Positions 17,811 through 25,655 of a DNA stretch of 64,000 nt are shown piece by piece. Where the stretch lies: positions 2,620,001 to 2,684,000 of the forward strand of contig NZ_CP084930.1 in the NCBI RefSeq assembly GCF_023822065.1, given 5' to 3'. Made by a program: the position numbers and the translations under genes. Every line of letters begins with the position of its first letter. The first letter of the stretch is position 1. The notes under the pieces were generated by a model, which did no database searches, was not told the DNA's origin, and was given only the letters and a program-made list of their open reading frames with translations. Source of the stretch: Sphingomonas morindae (GTDB lineage: Bacteria > Pseudomonadota > Alphaproteobacteria > Sphingomonadales > Sphingomonadaceae).

Positions 17811-18200
17811 ATGATCCTGGTGGCGGCGGCGGCGCTGGTCGATGCCGATGGCCGCGTGCTGGTGCAGCAGCGCGACGATGGCGCGCAGGCCGGGCTGTGG
17901 GAATTTCCGGGCGGCAAGATCGAGCCCGGCGAGACGCCGGTGGCGGCGCTGGTGCGCGAGCTGGACGAGGAACTCGGCATCCGGGTCGAGGCGGCCTGCC
18001 TGGCGCCGGCGGTGTTCGCCTGCGAGCCGGTGGGCGCGCGGCAGATCCTGCTGCTGCTCCATGTCTGCCGCAAATGGCACGGCCAGCCGCAGCCCCGCGC
18101 GGCGCGGGCGCTGCAATGGGTGCGCCCGGTGGCGCTGCACGGGCTCGCCATGCCCGCGCCCGACCGCCCGTTGATCGGCCTGCTGGAAGCGCTGCTGTGA
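17811..18200 (+). CDS. mutT: 8-oxo-dGTP diphosphatase MutT
   Basis: Nudix hydrolase that removes 8-oxo-dGTP from the nucleotide pool. The 129-residue protein has a perfect Nudix box at residues 35-57 (G-x5-E-x7-REL-x-EE-x-GI) and the MutT-like opening MILVAAAALVDADGRVLVQQR. The ATG chosen matches the family; an upstream in-frame ATG would add 12 non-conserved residues. It converges on the TonB-C gene, with a long hairpin between the two stops. Confidence 0.93.
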   Translation: MILVAAAALVDADGRVLVQQRDDGAQAGLWEFPGGKIEPGETPVAALVRELDEELGIRVEAACLAPAVFACEPVGARQILLLLHVCRKWHGQPQPRAARALQWVRPVALHGLAMPAPDRPLIGLLEALL

Positions 18201-18205
18201 GGCGG

Positions 18206-18239
18206 GGCGCGGCGGCGGGCGGAGCGCCGCCGCCGCGCC
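18206..18239. terminator. Bidirectional hairpin between mutT and the TonB-C gene
   Basis: Twelve-bp perfect G+C stem (GGCGCGGCGGCG and its complement) with a 10-base loop, filling most of the gap between the convergent stops. There is no T tract. Confidence 0.5.
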
Positions 18240-18246
18240 GCGCGGC

Positions 18247-18771
18247 TCAGTGGACCGCCGCGATGATGAGCGGGGCGGTCTCGGCGTAGCGGGGATCACT
18301 CTCGCGCAGGCGACGCGCCAGGCGCTCCGTCCGCTCGGTGAGGAGGCGGCGCTGGCGGGCGACGCCCGCCTCGTCCGAGGCGAAGACGATCCAGGCCTCC
18401 ATGGCGCGATCATGGTCGATGCCGGCGGGCAGCGGGTGGAGCGTCTCGATCGAGGCGACCGCCTTCAGCGCGGCGCGATCGAGCGCGTGCGAGCCGCCGC
18501 TCTCGATCAGCCGCACCGCCTGGGGCTGGCCGGTCTCGCTGCACCGGAAAGCGATCCGCACCACGCCATCGGGCGCCGGCGCGGTGCTCAACATGGTGGG
18601 ATAGACGAGATTGCGATCAAGGCTCTCGTTGATGCGCGCCTGCCATTGCGCGGGCGTTTCCGCCATCACGTTGATGCTGGGGGCGGGTTTGCGCGTCTGA
18701 TGCGCGGCGACCGGCGTGCCGAGGGCGAGCGCCAGGGTGGCGCCGACCAGCGCAGGGGAAAAACGGTGCAT
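18247..18771 (-). CDS. TonB C-terminal-domain exported protein
   Basis: A 174-residue protein with a cleavable signal (MHRFSPALVGATLALALGTPVAAHQ). Its body resembles a TonB C-terminal domain: WQARINESLDRNLVYPTML, then VRIAFRCSETGQPQAVRLIESGGSHALDRAALKAVASI. It lacks the long Pro-rich linker and the membrane anchor of a true TonB, so it is more likely a soluble periplasmic homologue than an energy transducer. A good GGAGAG ribosome site precedes the ATG. The 310 bases upstream are A+T-rich and contain two inverted repeats. Confidence 0.8.
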   Translation of the reverse strand: MHRFSPALVGATLALALGTPVAAHQTRKPAPSINVMAETPAQWQARINESLDRNLVYPTMLSTAPAPDGVVRIAFRCSETGQPQAVRLIESGGSHALDRAALKAVASIETLHPLPAGIDHDRAMEAWIVFASDEAGVARQRRLLTERTERLARRLRESDPRYAETAPLIIAAVH

Positions 18772-18879
18772 TGCTCTCTCCGTGCGTAGAAGGCGGCCGG
18801 GATCGAACAGGTCGATAGCGGGCTAGGATGCCGCCGGGGCAAACACGCTCACGACTAGCCGGGGCGGTCTCTAATATTC

Positions 18880-18894
18880 GACTCAAGTAGAGTC
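18880..18894. promoter_or_regulatory. Operator-like inverted repeat GACTC-N5-GAGTC
   Basis: Perfect 5-bp arms around AAGTA, 110-125 bases upstream of the TonB-C gene start. It may bind a dimeric regulator; the regulator is unknown. Confidence 0.35.
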
Positions 18895-18907
18895 AAGCAT
18901 CTAGGCG

Positions 18908-18926
18908 CAGTTACTCGATGTAACTG
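18908..18926. promoter_or_regulatory. Operator-like inverted repeat CAGTTAC-N5-GTAACTG
   Basis: Perfect 7-bp arms around TCGAT, 13 bases from the neighbouring inverted repeat. A third GTAAC copy follows near 18,942. Dyad length and spacing are typical of a regulator binding site; the regulator is not identifiable here. Confidence 0.42.
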
Positions 18927-19082
18927 ATCTTACCATAAACAGTAACACCGAATATCTTTAATCGTATCGATCAAGAACCAGTCTGACGCTTCGTGGACGC
19001 GATTAAACATTGCTGGCGAAAACCTGTGATATCCGTCGCTTGGCAGGCGCGCCGCTTTGGCCGGCGCCCGCTCGGCCGATGG

Positions 19083-19610
19083 TCAGCCGGGTCGGCGGAA
19101 GATCAGCTCGTGATCGGTCCAGTCCCACACCGCGAAGGCGTAGCTGCCCACCGGCTCGAAGCCGCGCGCGCGGTACACGGCCTGGGCGCGGTGATTGCCC
19201 GACCAGACGCCGAGCCAATGCGGGCCGGGGAAGCGGCTCTCCAGCGCCGCCAGCGCCGCCGCCAGGAGAAGGCGCCCGAAGCCGCGGCCCTGGCCCGGCC
19301 GCGCGACATAGAGCTGGTACAGCTCGCCCTGCTCGGGCCGGGCCTCTTCATGCGGAAGCCGGCACGGGCCGATCTGCGCATAGCCGATCAGGCCGTCGGC
19401 CGTTTCGCTCACCAGCGTCAGCCGCGCGGGATCGTCCAGCTCGGCCGCGATCCGCGCGGGCGCATAATAGCGCCGCTCGAACGCCGCCAGATCGCGCGGC
19501 GGATAGGGGATGGCGAAATCCTCAAGAAAGGTTTCGCGAAAGGTGCGGACCTTGAGCGCGGCGAGCGCGGTGATGTCCGCCTCGGTCGCGACGCGCGGTG
19601 GCGTCTCCAT
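19083..19610 (-). CDS. GNAT family N-acetyltransferase
   Basis: A 175-residue acetyl-CoA-dependent acyltransferase. The acetyl-CoA loop is seen in LYVARPGQGRGFGRLLLAAALAALES (the R/Q-x-x-G-x-G/A motif A) and the C-terminal motif B in HRAQAVYRARGFEPVGSYAFAV. The substrate cannot be predicted. The ATG chosen gives METPPRVATEAD, the usual start of the fold; it lies five bases after the methyltransferase stop, so both are likely in one leftward transcript. Confidence 0.88.
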   Translation of the reverse strand: METPPRVATEADITALAALKVRTFRETFLEDFAIPYPPRDLAAFERRYYAPARIAAELDDPARLTLVSETADGLIGYAQIGPCRLPHEEARPEQGELYQLYVARPGQGRGFGRLLLAAALAALESRFPGPHWLGVWSGNHRAQAVYRARGFEPVGSYAFAVWDWTDHELIFRRPG

Positions 19611-19615
19611 CGCGG

Positions 19616-20473
19616 TCAGGCCGGCGGCCTGAGCGCGGCGGCGAGCGAGGCGGTGGCGCTGCCGCGCCGCGCCGGCCGGGGCTGGCTGGGATCGGGCGAC
19701 CAGGCGGTGCAATAGACCAGCTCGAACCGCTCGGTGACGCGCCCGTCCGGATCGGCGCCGGCGAGAAAATGCGCATGGGCCTGCGCCGCCTGCATCCGGT
19801 CCAGCGCCGGCCCGCGCTCGGCGAGCACGCTGCCCAGGCCGGAGAAGCGGAGATCGGCGAGCAGCGCGTCCATATCGCGATAGCGCACGTCCAGCCCTTC
19901 GCCGTCCGCCACCTGCAGGGTGAAGCCCGCGCGGCCGAGCAGATCGCCCGCGCCGCGCACGTCGATCTGCGGATGGAGCCGGGGTGCGGCGCCGCGCCCG
20001 AGCAGATCGGCGGCGAGCATGGCCGCGCGCAGCCGCGGCAGCGATCCGGCGCCTGCGAAGCCGGCGAGGAACAGGCCATCGGGCCGCAGCAGCCGGCGGA
20101 TCAGCAGCAAGGCGCCCGGCAGATCGTTGACACTGTCGAGCACACCGGCGGACAGGACGAGATCCATGCTGCCATCGGCGATGGGCAGGCGATCCTCATC
20201 GGCCTGGATACCGCCCGCCGCCCGCGCGAGCGCATAGCCTGCGTCCACCGTCAGCGTCGTGATCCCCTGCGCCGCCAGCGCGTCCGCCAGGCGCGGCGAG
20301 GCCCCGATCAGCAGCGCGCGCGTGAAGCGCCGGTCCACGCCATCCAGCCGGCCGAGCAGCTCGTCGGCGATATGATCGACGAGAAAACCGTGGGTGGCGA
20401 TGCGGGCGGCCGCGCGGTCGCGGCGCACGCGGCGGCGCTGGCGGTCGAAAATCTCTGGCGCGGCATCGGTCAT
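19616..20473 (-). CDS. SAM-dependent methyltransferase, BioC/NDUFAF5-like
   Basis: A 285-residue class I methyltransferase. The opening MTDAAPEIFDRQRRRVRRDRA (FDR...RRRRDRA) is the signature of the NDUFAF5/BioC-like group found in alphaproteobacteria. The SAM-binding strand ALLIGASPRLADAL lacks the usual GxGxG, as is common in this group. Motif IV is seen in SMDLVLSAGVLDSVNDLPGALLLIRRLLRPDGLFLAGF. The mitochondrial relative NDUFAF5 hydroxylates a complex I subunit; the bacterial role is uncertain. It is divergent from comF. Confidence 0.85.
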   Translation of the reverse strand: MTDAAPEIFDRQRRRVRRDRAAARIATHGFLVDHIADELLGRLDGVDRRFTRALLIGASPRLADALAAQGITTLTVDAGYALARAAGGIQADEDRLPIADGSMDLVLSAGVLDSVNDLPGALLLIRRLLRPDGLFLAGFAGAGSLPRLRAAMLAADLLGRGAAPRLHPQIDVRGAGDLLGRAGFTLQVADGEGLDVRYRDMDALLADLRFSGLGSVLAERGPALDRMQAAQAHAHFLAGADPDGRVTERFELVYCTAWSPDPSQPRPARRGSATASLAAALRPPA

Positions 20474-20581
20474 GCGGCGCTTGTGCGCGCGCCGTGCGGT
20501 CGCGGCAAGGGGCGCGGGGGAGGGGCGCCGCGCATCATCCCCAACTTGCCCGCATCGCCGCGCGCGGGCGAGACCGGCGGC

Positions 20582-21280
20582 GTGTCGCTCCGCCGCCTGT
20601 CCCGCACCCTGCTTGCCGCGCTGATCGGCTATGCCTTGCCGCCACGCTGCCCGGGCTGCGGCACGGTGGTGCTGGGCGATCATCTGTTCTGCGCCGCATG
20701 CTGGCGGCTGCTCGATTTTGTGCCCGAGGATTGCGCCGCCGACCTTCTGGCCAGCGCCGGGGCGCGGCTGGACAGCGCGCGGGCGCTGCTCTTCTATGCG
20801 GGCGCGGCGCGCACCGTGGTGCTGCGGCTCAAGCAGGGCCGGCCGGCGCTGGCGCGCACCATGGCGCGGCTGATGCGCGGCCTCCTGCAGGATTGCCCGC
20901 CCGACGCGCTGCTGGTGGCGGTGCCGCTGCATCGCGCGCGGCTATGGCGTCGCGGCTATAATCAGGCGCTGCTCCTCGCCCGCGCGCTGGCGCGGGGCCG
21001 GCCTCATGCCTGCCCGCCCGATCTGCTGGTGCGGCGCCGCGCCACGCCGCTGCTGCGCGGGCTCGGCCGCGCCGCACGCCGCGCGGCTGTGGCCGAGGCC
21101 TTTGTCGTGCCGCCGCATCGTCGGCCGATGCTGGCGGGCCGCGCGGTGGTGCTGATCGACGATGTCGTCACCAGCGGCGCGACGGCGGGGGCCTGCGCGG
21201 CGGCGCTGCGCGCGGCCGGCGCGCAAGCGGTGCATCTGCGCTGCTGGGCGCGGACGCCGCCGCCGGGCGCCTCCGCTTGA
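20582..21280 (+). CDS. comF: ComF family protein (phosphoribosyltransferase-like)
   Basis: A 232-residue ComF-type protein. An N-terminal zinc ribbon (RCPGCGTVVLGDHLFCAACW) is followed by a type I phosphoribosyltransferase domain, with the conserved RGYNQALLLARALA and the PRPP loop VVLIDDVVTSGATA. ComF acts in uptake of transforming DNA in competent bacteria, but homologues occur widely. A GTG start (VSLRRLSRTLL) gives the best N-terminus; no in-frame ATG lies nearby. It is followed about 100 bases later by grxC. Confidence 0.92.
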   Translation: MSLRRLSRTLLAALIGYALPPRCPGCGTVVLGDHLFCAACWRLLDFVPEDCAADLLASAGARLDSARALLFYAGAARTVVLRLKQGRPALARTMARLMRGLLQDCPPDALLVAVPLHRARLWRRGYNQALLLARALARGRPHACPPDLLVRRRATPLLRGLGRAARRAAVAEAFVVPPHRRPMLAGRAVVLIDDVVTSGATAGACAAALRAAGAQAVHLRCWARTPPPGASA

Positions 21281-21382
21281 GCGGCCGCGGTGCGCGGCGT
21301 CGGGCGCGCGGTTGACAAGCGGCCCTCGCGTCCACAGGTCCGCACGTCCGGCAGGATCCGGGTGGTCGGCAAGGAAGACGCG

Positions 21383-21640
21383 GTGGCCAAGGTCGAGATC
21401 TACACCAAGATGGGATGCCCCTATTGCGTGCGGGCGCTGCGGCTGCTCGCCCAGAAGGGCGTCGAGCCGATCGAATACGACATCACCATGGGCGGCCCCA
21501 AGCGCGCCGAGATGCTGGCGCGCAAGCCGGATGCGATGACGGTGCCGCAAATCTTCATCGACGATCGCGCGATCGGCGGATCGGACGATCTCGCCGCGCT
21601 CGACCGCGCCGGCGGGCTCGATCCGCTGCTCGCCGGCTGA
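21383..21640 (+). CDS. grxC: Glutaredoxin 3
   Basis: An 85-residue glutaredoxin. The dithiol active site CPYC is in VEIYTKMGCPYCVRAL. The conserved cis-proline lies in TVPQIFIDDRAIGGSDDLAALD, and the final GLDPLLAG matches GrxC. It reduces disulfides with glutathione in the cytoplasm. The GTG start reproduces the usual family length; a longer frame upstream would add 31 residues that do not look like glutaredoxin. It begins a grxC, nitrilase, DUF1178 transcript, a cluster I know from other alphaproteobacteria. Confidence 0.95.
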   Translation: MAKVEIYTKMGCPYCVRALRLLAQKGVEPIEYDITMGGPKRAEMLARKPDAMTVPQIFIDDRAIGGSDDLAALDRAGGLDPLLAG

Positions 21641-21648
21641 GCGCGGCG

Positions 21649-22482
21649 ATGCGCGTCGCCCTTCTCCAGATGACGAGCGGCATCGATCCCGCCGCGAATC
21701 AGCGGACGCTCGTCGCGGCGATGGAGGCGGCGGCGGCCGGCGGGGCGGCGATGCTCTTCACCCCGGAGATGACCGGGCTGATCGATCGCGATCGCACGCG
21801 CGCCGGTCCGCGCATCACCGATGAAGCGCGCGATCCGGTGCTTGCCGCCGCCCGCGCGACGGCGGCGCGGCTCGGCCTGTGGCTGCATCTCGGATCGCTG
21901 GCGCTGCGCGATCCCGACGCGGCGGGTCTGTGCGTCAATCGCGGCTTCGTGATCGACGGGACGGGCGCGATCCGCGCCCGCTACGACAAGCTCCACCTGT
22001 TCGACGTGGAACTGCCGAACGGCGAAAGCTGGCGCGAATCGGCCGCCTACGCGCCGGGCGAGGCGGCGCTGGTGGTCGATACGCCGGCGGGCGCGCTCGG
22101 CCCGACCATCTGCTACGATCTCCGCTTCCCCGATCTCTATCGCGCGCTCTCCGATGCCGGTGCGACCGTGCTCGCGGTGCCGGCCGCCTTCACCGTGCCG
22201 ACCGGCGCCGCGCATTGGCATGTGCTGCTCCGTGCCCGCGCGATCGAGGCTGGCGCCTTCGTGATCGCAGCGGCGCAGACCGGGCGCCATGACGATGGCC
22301 GCGAGACCTACGGCCATTCGCTGGTGGTCGATCCCTGGGGCGAGATCCTGCTCGATATGGGAGCGACGCCGGGCCTCGCCTTTGTCGAGATCGATCCCGC
22401 GCGAGTGACGGCGGCGCGGCAGCGGATACCGGTGCTCGCGCATCGCCGCGCCATTCCCACGGTGCGGCGGATCGGACCATGA
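21649..22482 (+). CDS. Nitrilase-superfamily amidase (Nit1/deaminated glutathione amidase type)
   Basis: A 277-residue carbon-nitrogen hydrolase with the complete catalytic triad: Glu40 (TPEMTG), Lys114 (YDKLHLFDV) and Cys155 (ICYDLRFPDLYR). The YDK-HLFDV and CYDLRFP stretches are those of the Nit1/NitFhit branch, whose members hydrolyse deaminated glutathione. Location beside glutaredoxin fits a glutathione-repair role, but the substrate is inferred. Its 3' end overlaps the DUF1178 start by four bases. Confidence 0.93.
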   Translation: MRVALLQMTSGIDPAANQRTLVAAMEAAAAGGAAMLFTPEMTGLIDRDRTRAGPRITDEARDPVLAAARATAARLGLWLHLGSLALRDPDAAGLCVNRGFVIDGTGAIRARYDKLHLFDVELPNGESWRESAAYAPGEAALVVDTPAGALGPTICYDLRFPDLYRALSDAGATVLAVPAAFTVPTGAAHWHVLLRARAIEAGAFVIAAAQTGRHDDGRETYGHSLVVDPWGEILLDMGATPGLAFVEIDPARVTAARQRIPVLAHRRAIPTVRRIGP

Positions 22483-22922
22483 TCGTGTTCGATCTCGCCT
22501 GCGCCAACGGCCATGTGTTCGAGGCCTGGTTCGCCAGCCAGGACGACTATGCCGCGCAACAGGCGCGTGGCCTGGTGGTCTGTCCGATGTGCGAGGATCG
22601 GCGCGTGGAAAAGGCGCCGATGGCGCCGCGCCTGGCGCGGACGCGCGCACCCGTTCCACAGGCGCGGGAAGGCGGCGCCCCGGCGCCCGAGCGCGAGGCG
22701 GCGCTGCGCGCGCTCGCGGCGCTCCAGGCGCGGATGCTGGCGGGTTCGGAACATGTCGGCGCGCGCTTCGCCGAGGAAGCGCGGGCGATGCACGAGGGCG
22801 AGGCCGAAAGCCGCGCCATCCATGGCCAGGCGACGCTCGGCGAGGCGCGGGCGCTGGTGGCGGACGGCATCGACATCCTGCCGCTGCCGCTGCCGGTCCG
22901 CGGCTCCGGCCGCGACAATTAG
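22479..22922 (+). CDS. DUF1178 protein
   Basis: A 147-residue protein starting MIVFDLACANGHVFEAWF with a later CPMCEDRRVEKAPMAPR. The Cys-x12+-CxxC arrangement in this N-terminal half suggests a small zinc ribbon. The C-terminal half (residues 70-147) is helical with RFAEEARAMHEGEAESRAIHGQAT, the most conserved piece of DUF1178. Function is unknown. The ATG overlaps the amidase stop, which implies co-translation with the grxC cluster. Confidence 0.92.
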   Translation: MIVFDLACANGHVFEAWFASQDDYAAQQARGLVVCPMCEDRRVEKAPMAPRLARTRAPVPQAREGGAPAPEREAALRALAALQARMLAGSEHVGARFAEEARAMHEGEAESRAIHGQATLGEARALVADGIDILPLPLPVRGSGRDN

Positions 22923-22924
22923 GC

Positions 22925-22943
22925 GCGCGCGCCGGCCGCGCGC
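22925..22943. terminator. Hairpin at the DUF1178 / small ORF junction
   Basis: Seven-bp stem of alternating G and C with a CCGGC loop, placed between the convergent stops. It is a tentative terminator. Confidence 0.4.
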
Positions 22944-23069
22944 TCAGCCGCTTTTGCCGGTCTTTCCCGTCTTGCCGCCGCCGCGCCCGGTACCGGTGCT
23001 GCCGCTGGCCTGATCGCCGCCCTTCTTGGTGATCGCCCCGGCGTTTCCGCCCGCGCCCTTCTGCGCCAT
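22944..23069 (-). CDS. 41-residue Gly/Lys-rich peptide
   Basis: MAQKGAGGNAGAITKKGGD... is a highly polar, Gly/Ser/Thr/Lys-rich peptide ending in GKTGKTGKSG, without cysteine or hydrophobic segment. Support for a real gene is a strong ribosome site (GAGGAGAG, seven bases before the ATG) and a hairpin directly behind the stop. It would be basic and probably disordered. No family is recognised. The rest of the 317-base gap before the next gene is featureless. Confidence 0.5.
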   Translation of the reverse strand: MAQKGAGGNAGAITKKGGDQASGSTGTGRGGGKTGKTGKSG

Positions 23070-23239
23070 GCGCCTCTCTCCTCATGCTCGTGCCCGATCG
23101 GCAGGGAGGCGGAAGCGCGCTTCGGGGCGCGCGCGTTCCGGCCTTTCACATAGGTGCGTGCGATGCGGCGTCCGGCCGGCGAACCCTTTGCGGCGGCGCT
23201 ACGTTCTTCCCTCTCTCGGATCGTTTTCAGGAGATTTCC

Positions 23240-23575
23240 ATGCGCACGCTCACCGCTTTCCTGTTCGCCGGTGCCGCGCTTGCCGCCACGGCCGCCTCCG
23301 CCCAGGGGCCCGTCAATGCGCGCCAGCTCAACCAGGAGCGGCGGATCGATGCCGGGGTGCGCTCCGGCAAGCTCACGCATCGCGAGGCGGCGCGGCTCAA
23401 GGACCAGCAGGCGTCGATCAAGCGGTACGAGGACCAGCTGCGCGCCGCCCATGGCGGGCATCTGACCGAGCGCGACAAGCGGCTCGTCCATGCCCGCCAG
23501 GATGCCGCCAACGCCGCCATCCTCAAGAAGAAGAACAACCGCGTGCGCGGCCGCAACCACCTCAAGATCGGCTGA
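23240..23575 (+). CDS. Exported basic protein of unknown function
   Basis: A 111-residue protein with a signal peptide ending at ATAASAQ (about residue 22). The mature part is strongly charged and helical: NARQLNQERRIDAGVRSGKLTHREAARLKDQQASIKRYEDQLRAAHGG. A basic tail KKKNNRVRGRNHLKIG follows. The alternation of SGKLTHREAARL is typical of short periplasmic proteins seen in many sphingomonads, with no known role. A CAGGAG ribosome site lies seven bases before the ATG. Confidence 0.82.
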   Translation: MRTLTAFLFAGAALAATAASAQGPVNARQLNQERRIDAGVRSGKLTHREAARLKDQQASIKRYEDQLRAAHGGHLTERDKRLVHARQDAANAAILKKKNNRVRGRNHLKIG

Positions 23576-23643
23576 CCGCCCGCCGGTCGGGCGCCGCATC
23601 CGCGTTGACCCGACCGGCCCGCGAAACTAGGGAAGGCAGCCGT

Positions 23644-23720
23644 GGCTCCATAGCTCAGCAGGATAGAGCGACGGTTTCCTAAACCGCAGGTCGGGGGTTC
23701 GAGTCCCTCTGGGGCCACCA
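23644..23720 (+). tRNA. tRNA-Arg (anticodon CCT)
   Basis: The cloverleaf folds with a 7-bp acceptor (GGCTCCA/TGGGGCC with G-T pairs), a D arm GCTC...GAGC, anticodon loop TTCCTAA and a T arm GGGGG-TTCGAGT-CCCTC. The CCA is encoded. The top pair of the anticodon stem is A-C, otherwise regular. It reads the AGG codon. Confidence 0.95.
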
Positions 23721-23789
23721 GCTTTTCCGGCTTTTCCCCTCACCGACGCTTTGTTTCAGGCGTTACGCTTCACGCCCGCCCCCGGCCGG

Positions 23790-25100
23790 TCAGTTGGTGA
23801 TGCGCGCGGTCGCCACGGCGGACTGGAAGAGATTGTCGAGCGCGGTGTAGATGTCGTCGTTGGTCGAGACCTTGGTGTAGAGGCCGGGCGAGGCGCAGGC
23901 CTGGAGCGCGGGCTCGACCTTGTAGAGATAGGGCGCGACATTGGTCTGCGACCAGCTGTCGCCCGTCATCGATTCGGGCAGATATTCGGTATAGAGGATG
24001 GCGATGCGGATGCCGCGCTGCTTCAGCGTCGCGCATTTGTTGGTGTCGAACGCCACTTCGGGGCGGCCGCCGGGCCGCTGCTCGTCGCGCATTCCGTCGG
24101 TCACGACGAACATCACCGCCTGAGGCCGGTTGCCTTTCACGCCGGTGCTGGGGGTGGGGATCAGCGCGTTCATCTGGTCGAAGGCGTCGCTGCTGCCCGT
24201 ATCCTGATCGTTATAGCCGATCTCGGACGATTTGCAGGCCGAGGTCGGGCAGCTGTTCTTGTAATAGTTGAAGGGCGTGAGGCCGGTCGTCTTGGTGGCG
24301 GCGGTGTTCAGGTCCGGGGTCAGCGGCTGCAGCACCGAGAAGCCGCCGGCGCCGCGGAAGGTGGCGATCGCCATCTGGTAGGTCGCGCCGTTCTTGCTGG
24401 CGGTGCTCTGCGCGTCGGCGGTGAGCTTGGAGGTGGCGGTGCCCTCCTCGTCGATCCGCAGCGTCAGCCCATAGGATTTGGCGACGCCGTAGAGATCGGT
24501 GGTGCTGCCATCCTTGGCCGTGCCCTTGGTGTCGTTCTGCGAGTGGCAGGCGAATTCGCACTTCTTGCTGTTGCTCGCGGCGACTTGCGACAGGCCGGCG
24601 GTGGTGGTGGGCAGCGCCATCGACGCCGACACGTCGAGCAGCATGTAGAAATCGATGTCGGGGGCGAGCGCGTTGGTCGTCGTCGAGGTGCCGCGGATAT
24701 GCAGCACCGGGCTGCCGAGAATGCCCGCGAAGCTGTTGGGCGAATCGGCGGTGTAGCTGACGACGGCGGTGCGCTTGCCATTATTGTCGGTGACGGCGCT
24801 GGCGTTGAGCGAGGTGATCGTCACCGTCTTGGCGGCGACGAGCGCGGACGCCTGGAGGCTGAACATCTGGAGCGCGGTGGCGCCCGCGAGATCGTCGGTG
24901 ATCGCCATGGCGGGCTTGCTCACCGCGGTCAGCGCGGCGGCGTCGGCGATCGCGTTGAGCTTGGTCTGCGCCTTCATGGCGCGCGCGTAATCGATCCCCA
25001 TGCCGGCCGCGAAGGTCAGCGGCAGCAGCGAGAAGCCCGTGATCATCAGCACATTGCCACGATCCGACCGGGCAGCGCGCGCGAGGAGTCGCCGAAACAT
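23790..25100 (-). CDS. TadG-like pilus assembly protein with vWA domain
   Basis: A 436-residue protein of the Tad (tight adherence) system. The N-terminal RSDRGNVLMITGFSLLPLTFAAGMGIDY is a pseudopilin-like membrane segment (TadE/Flp-type RGN motif). The C-terminal half is a von Willebrand A domain with the MIDAS opening DFYMLLDVSASM near residue 150 and a characteristic CEFACHSQND insertion. It probably lies in the periplasm, anchored in the inner membrane. It is last in a leftward TadE-TadE-TadG run (12 bases after the preceding stop). It is remote from the two flp genes. Confidence 0.9.
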   Translation of the reverse strand: MFRRLLARAARSDRGNVLMITGFSLLPLTFAAGMGIDYARAMKAQTKLNAIADAAALTAVSKPAMAITDDLAGATALQMFSLQASALVAAKTVTITSLNASAVTDNNGKRTAVVSYTADSPNSFAGILGSPVLHIRGTSTTTNALAPDIDFYMLLDVSASMALPTTTAGLSQVAASNSKKCEFACHSQNDTKGTAKDGSTTDLYGVAKSYGLTLRIDEEGTATSKLTADAQSTASKNGATYQMAIATFRGAGGFSVLQPLTPDLNTAATKTTGLTPFNYYKNSCPTSACKSSEIGYNDQDTGSSDAFDQMNALIPTPSTGVKGNRPQAVMFVVTDGMRDEQRPGGRPEVAFDTNKCATLKQRGIRIAILYTEYLPESMTGDSWSQTNVAPYLYKVEPALQACASPGLYTKVSTNDDIYTALDNLFQSAVATARITN

Positions 25101-25112
25101 GCTATGTCTCTC

Positions 25113-25655
25113 TCAGCAATCGGAGCAAGTGATGTTGTTGGTGTTGCGCGGGACCATGTAGATCGAGTCCGACAGCGTCTTGGATGTCATGAAGCCGAAG
25201 TCCACCGACGGCTTGTAGCTATAATTGACTTCGGCCAGCAGCAGGTAAACGCCCGGGATCTTCATGGCCGTGGGGAGGGGGTAGACGGCGTTGGCGGCCA
25301 GCGGCGCGCCGTTCATCGCCTGGCTCCACACCACGCGGCTGACGCCCTGATTGTCCGTCGTCACCTCGGACAGGCGGATGAAGGCGCTGCTCGTGGCGAA
25401 AGGGGCCATGACCTGGGTGGAGGCGGCGAGCATGCCCTGGATCTCGGCCTTGCTGGTGGTGCCGCTGGTGTTCTGCGCCATCAGATCGGCCACCGCGCGG
25501 GTGGTGATCGTCACCTTGCGGCTGCACGCGATCGCGTCCGCCACCTGCACCGAGGCGACATAGAGGATCAGCATGACCGGCACGACGATCGTGAACTCGA
25601 TCAGCGCCGTGCCGCGCTCGGCACGCGCCAGGCGCGCGAGCAGGCCGCGCCTCAC
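25113..25655 (-). CDS. TadE-like pseudopilin (second of pair)
   Basis: A 180-residue pseudopilin with RAERGTALIEFTIVVPVMLILYVASVQVADAI: Glu five residues into the hydrophobic helix as in Flp prepilins. The processing leader is short and basic. The polar C-terminal domain ends with a Cys pair (ITCSDC). TadE/TadF-type minor pseudopilins are needed to assemble Flp pili. Translation starts at a GTG that overlaps the preceding stop (GTGA). Confidence 0.88.
   Translation of the reverse strand: MRRGLLARLARAERGTALIEFTIVVPVMLILYVASVQVADAIACSRKVTITTRAVADLMAQNTSGTTSKAEIQGMLAASTQVMAPFATSSAFIRLSEVTTDNQGVSRVVWSQAMNGAPLAANAVYPLPTAMKIPGVYLLLAEVNYSYKPSVDFGFMTSKTLSDSIYMVPRNTNNITCSDC

Larger units (their letters stand above)
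18772..19082. other. A+T-rich intergenic region
   Basis: No gene is seen in these 311 bases. Base composition drops clearly between about 18,870 and 19,020. The region holds the two operator-like inverted repeats listed separately and must contain the promoter of the TonB-C gene; no convincing -35/-10 pair could be fixed. Confidence 0.6.

Noticed and set aside
18247-18771. A true TonB energy transducer
   Set aside because: It has a cleavable signal and no membrane anchor or Pro-rich spacer; only the C-terminal domain resemblance remains.
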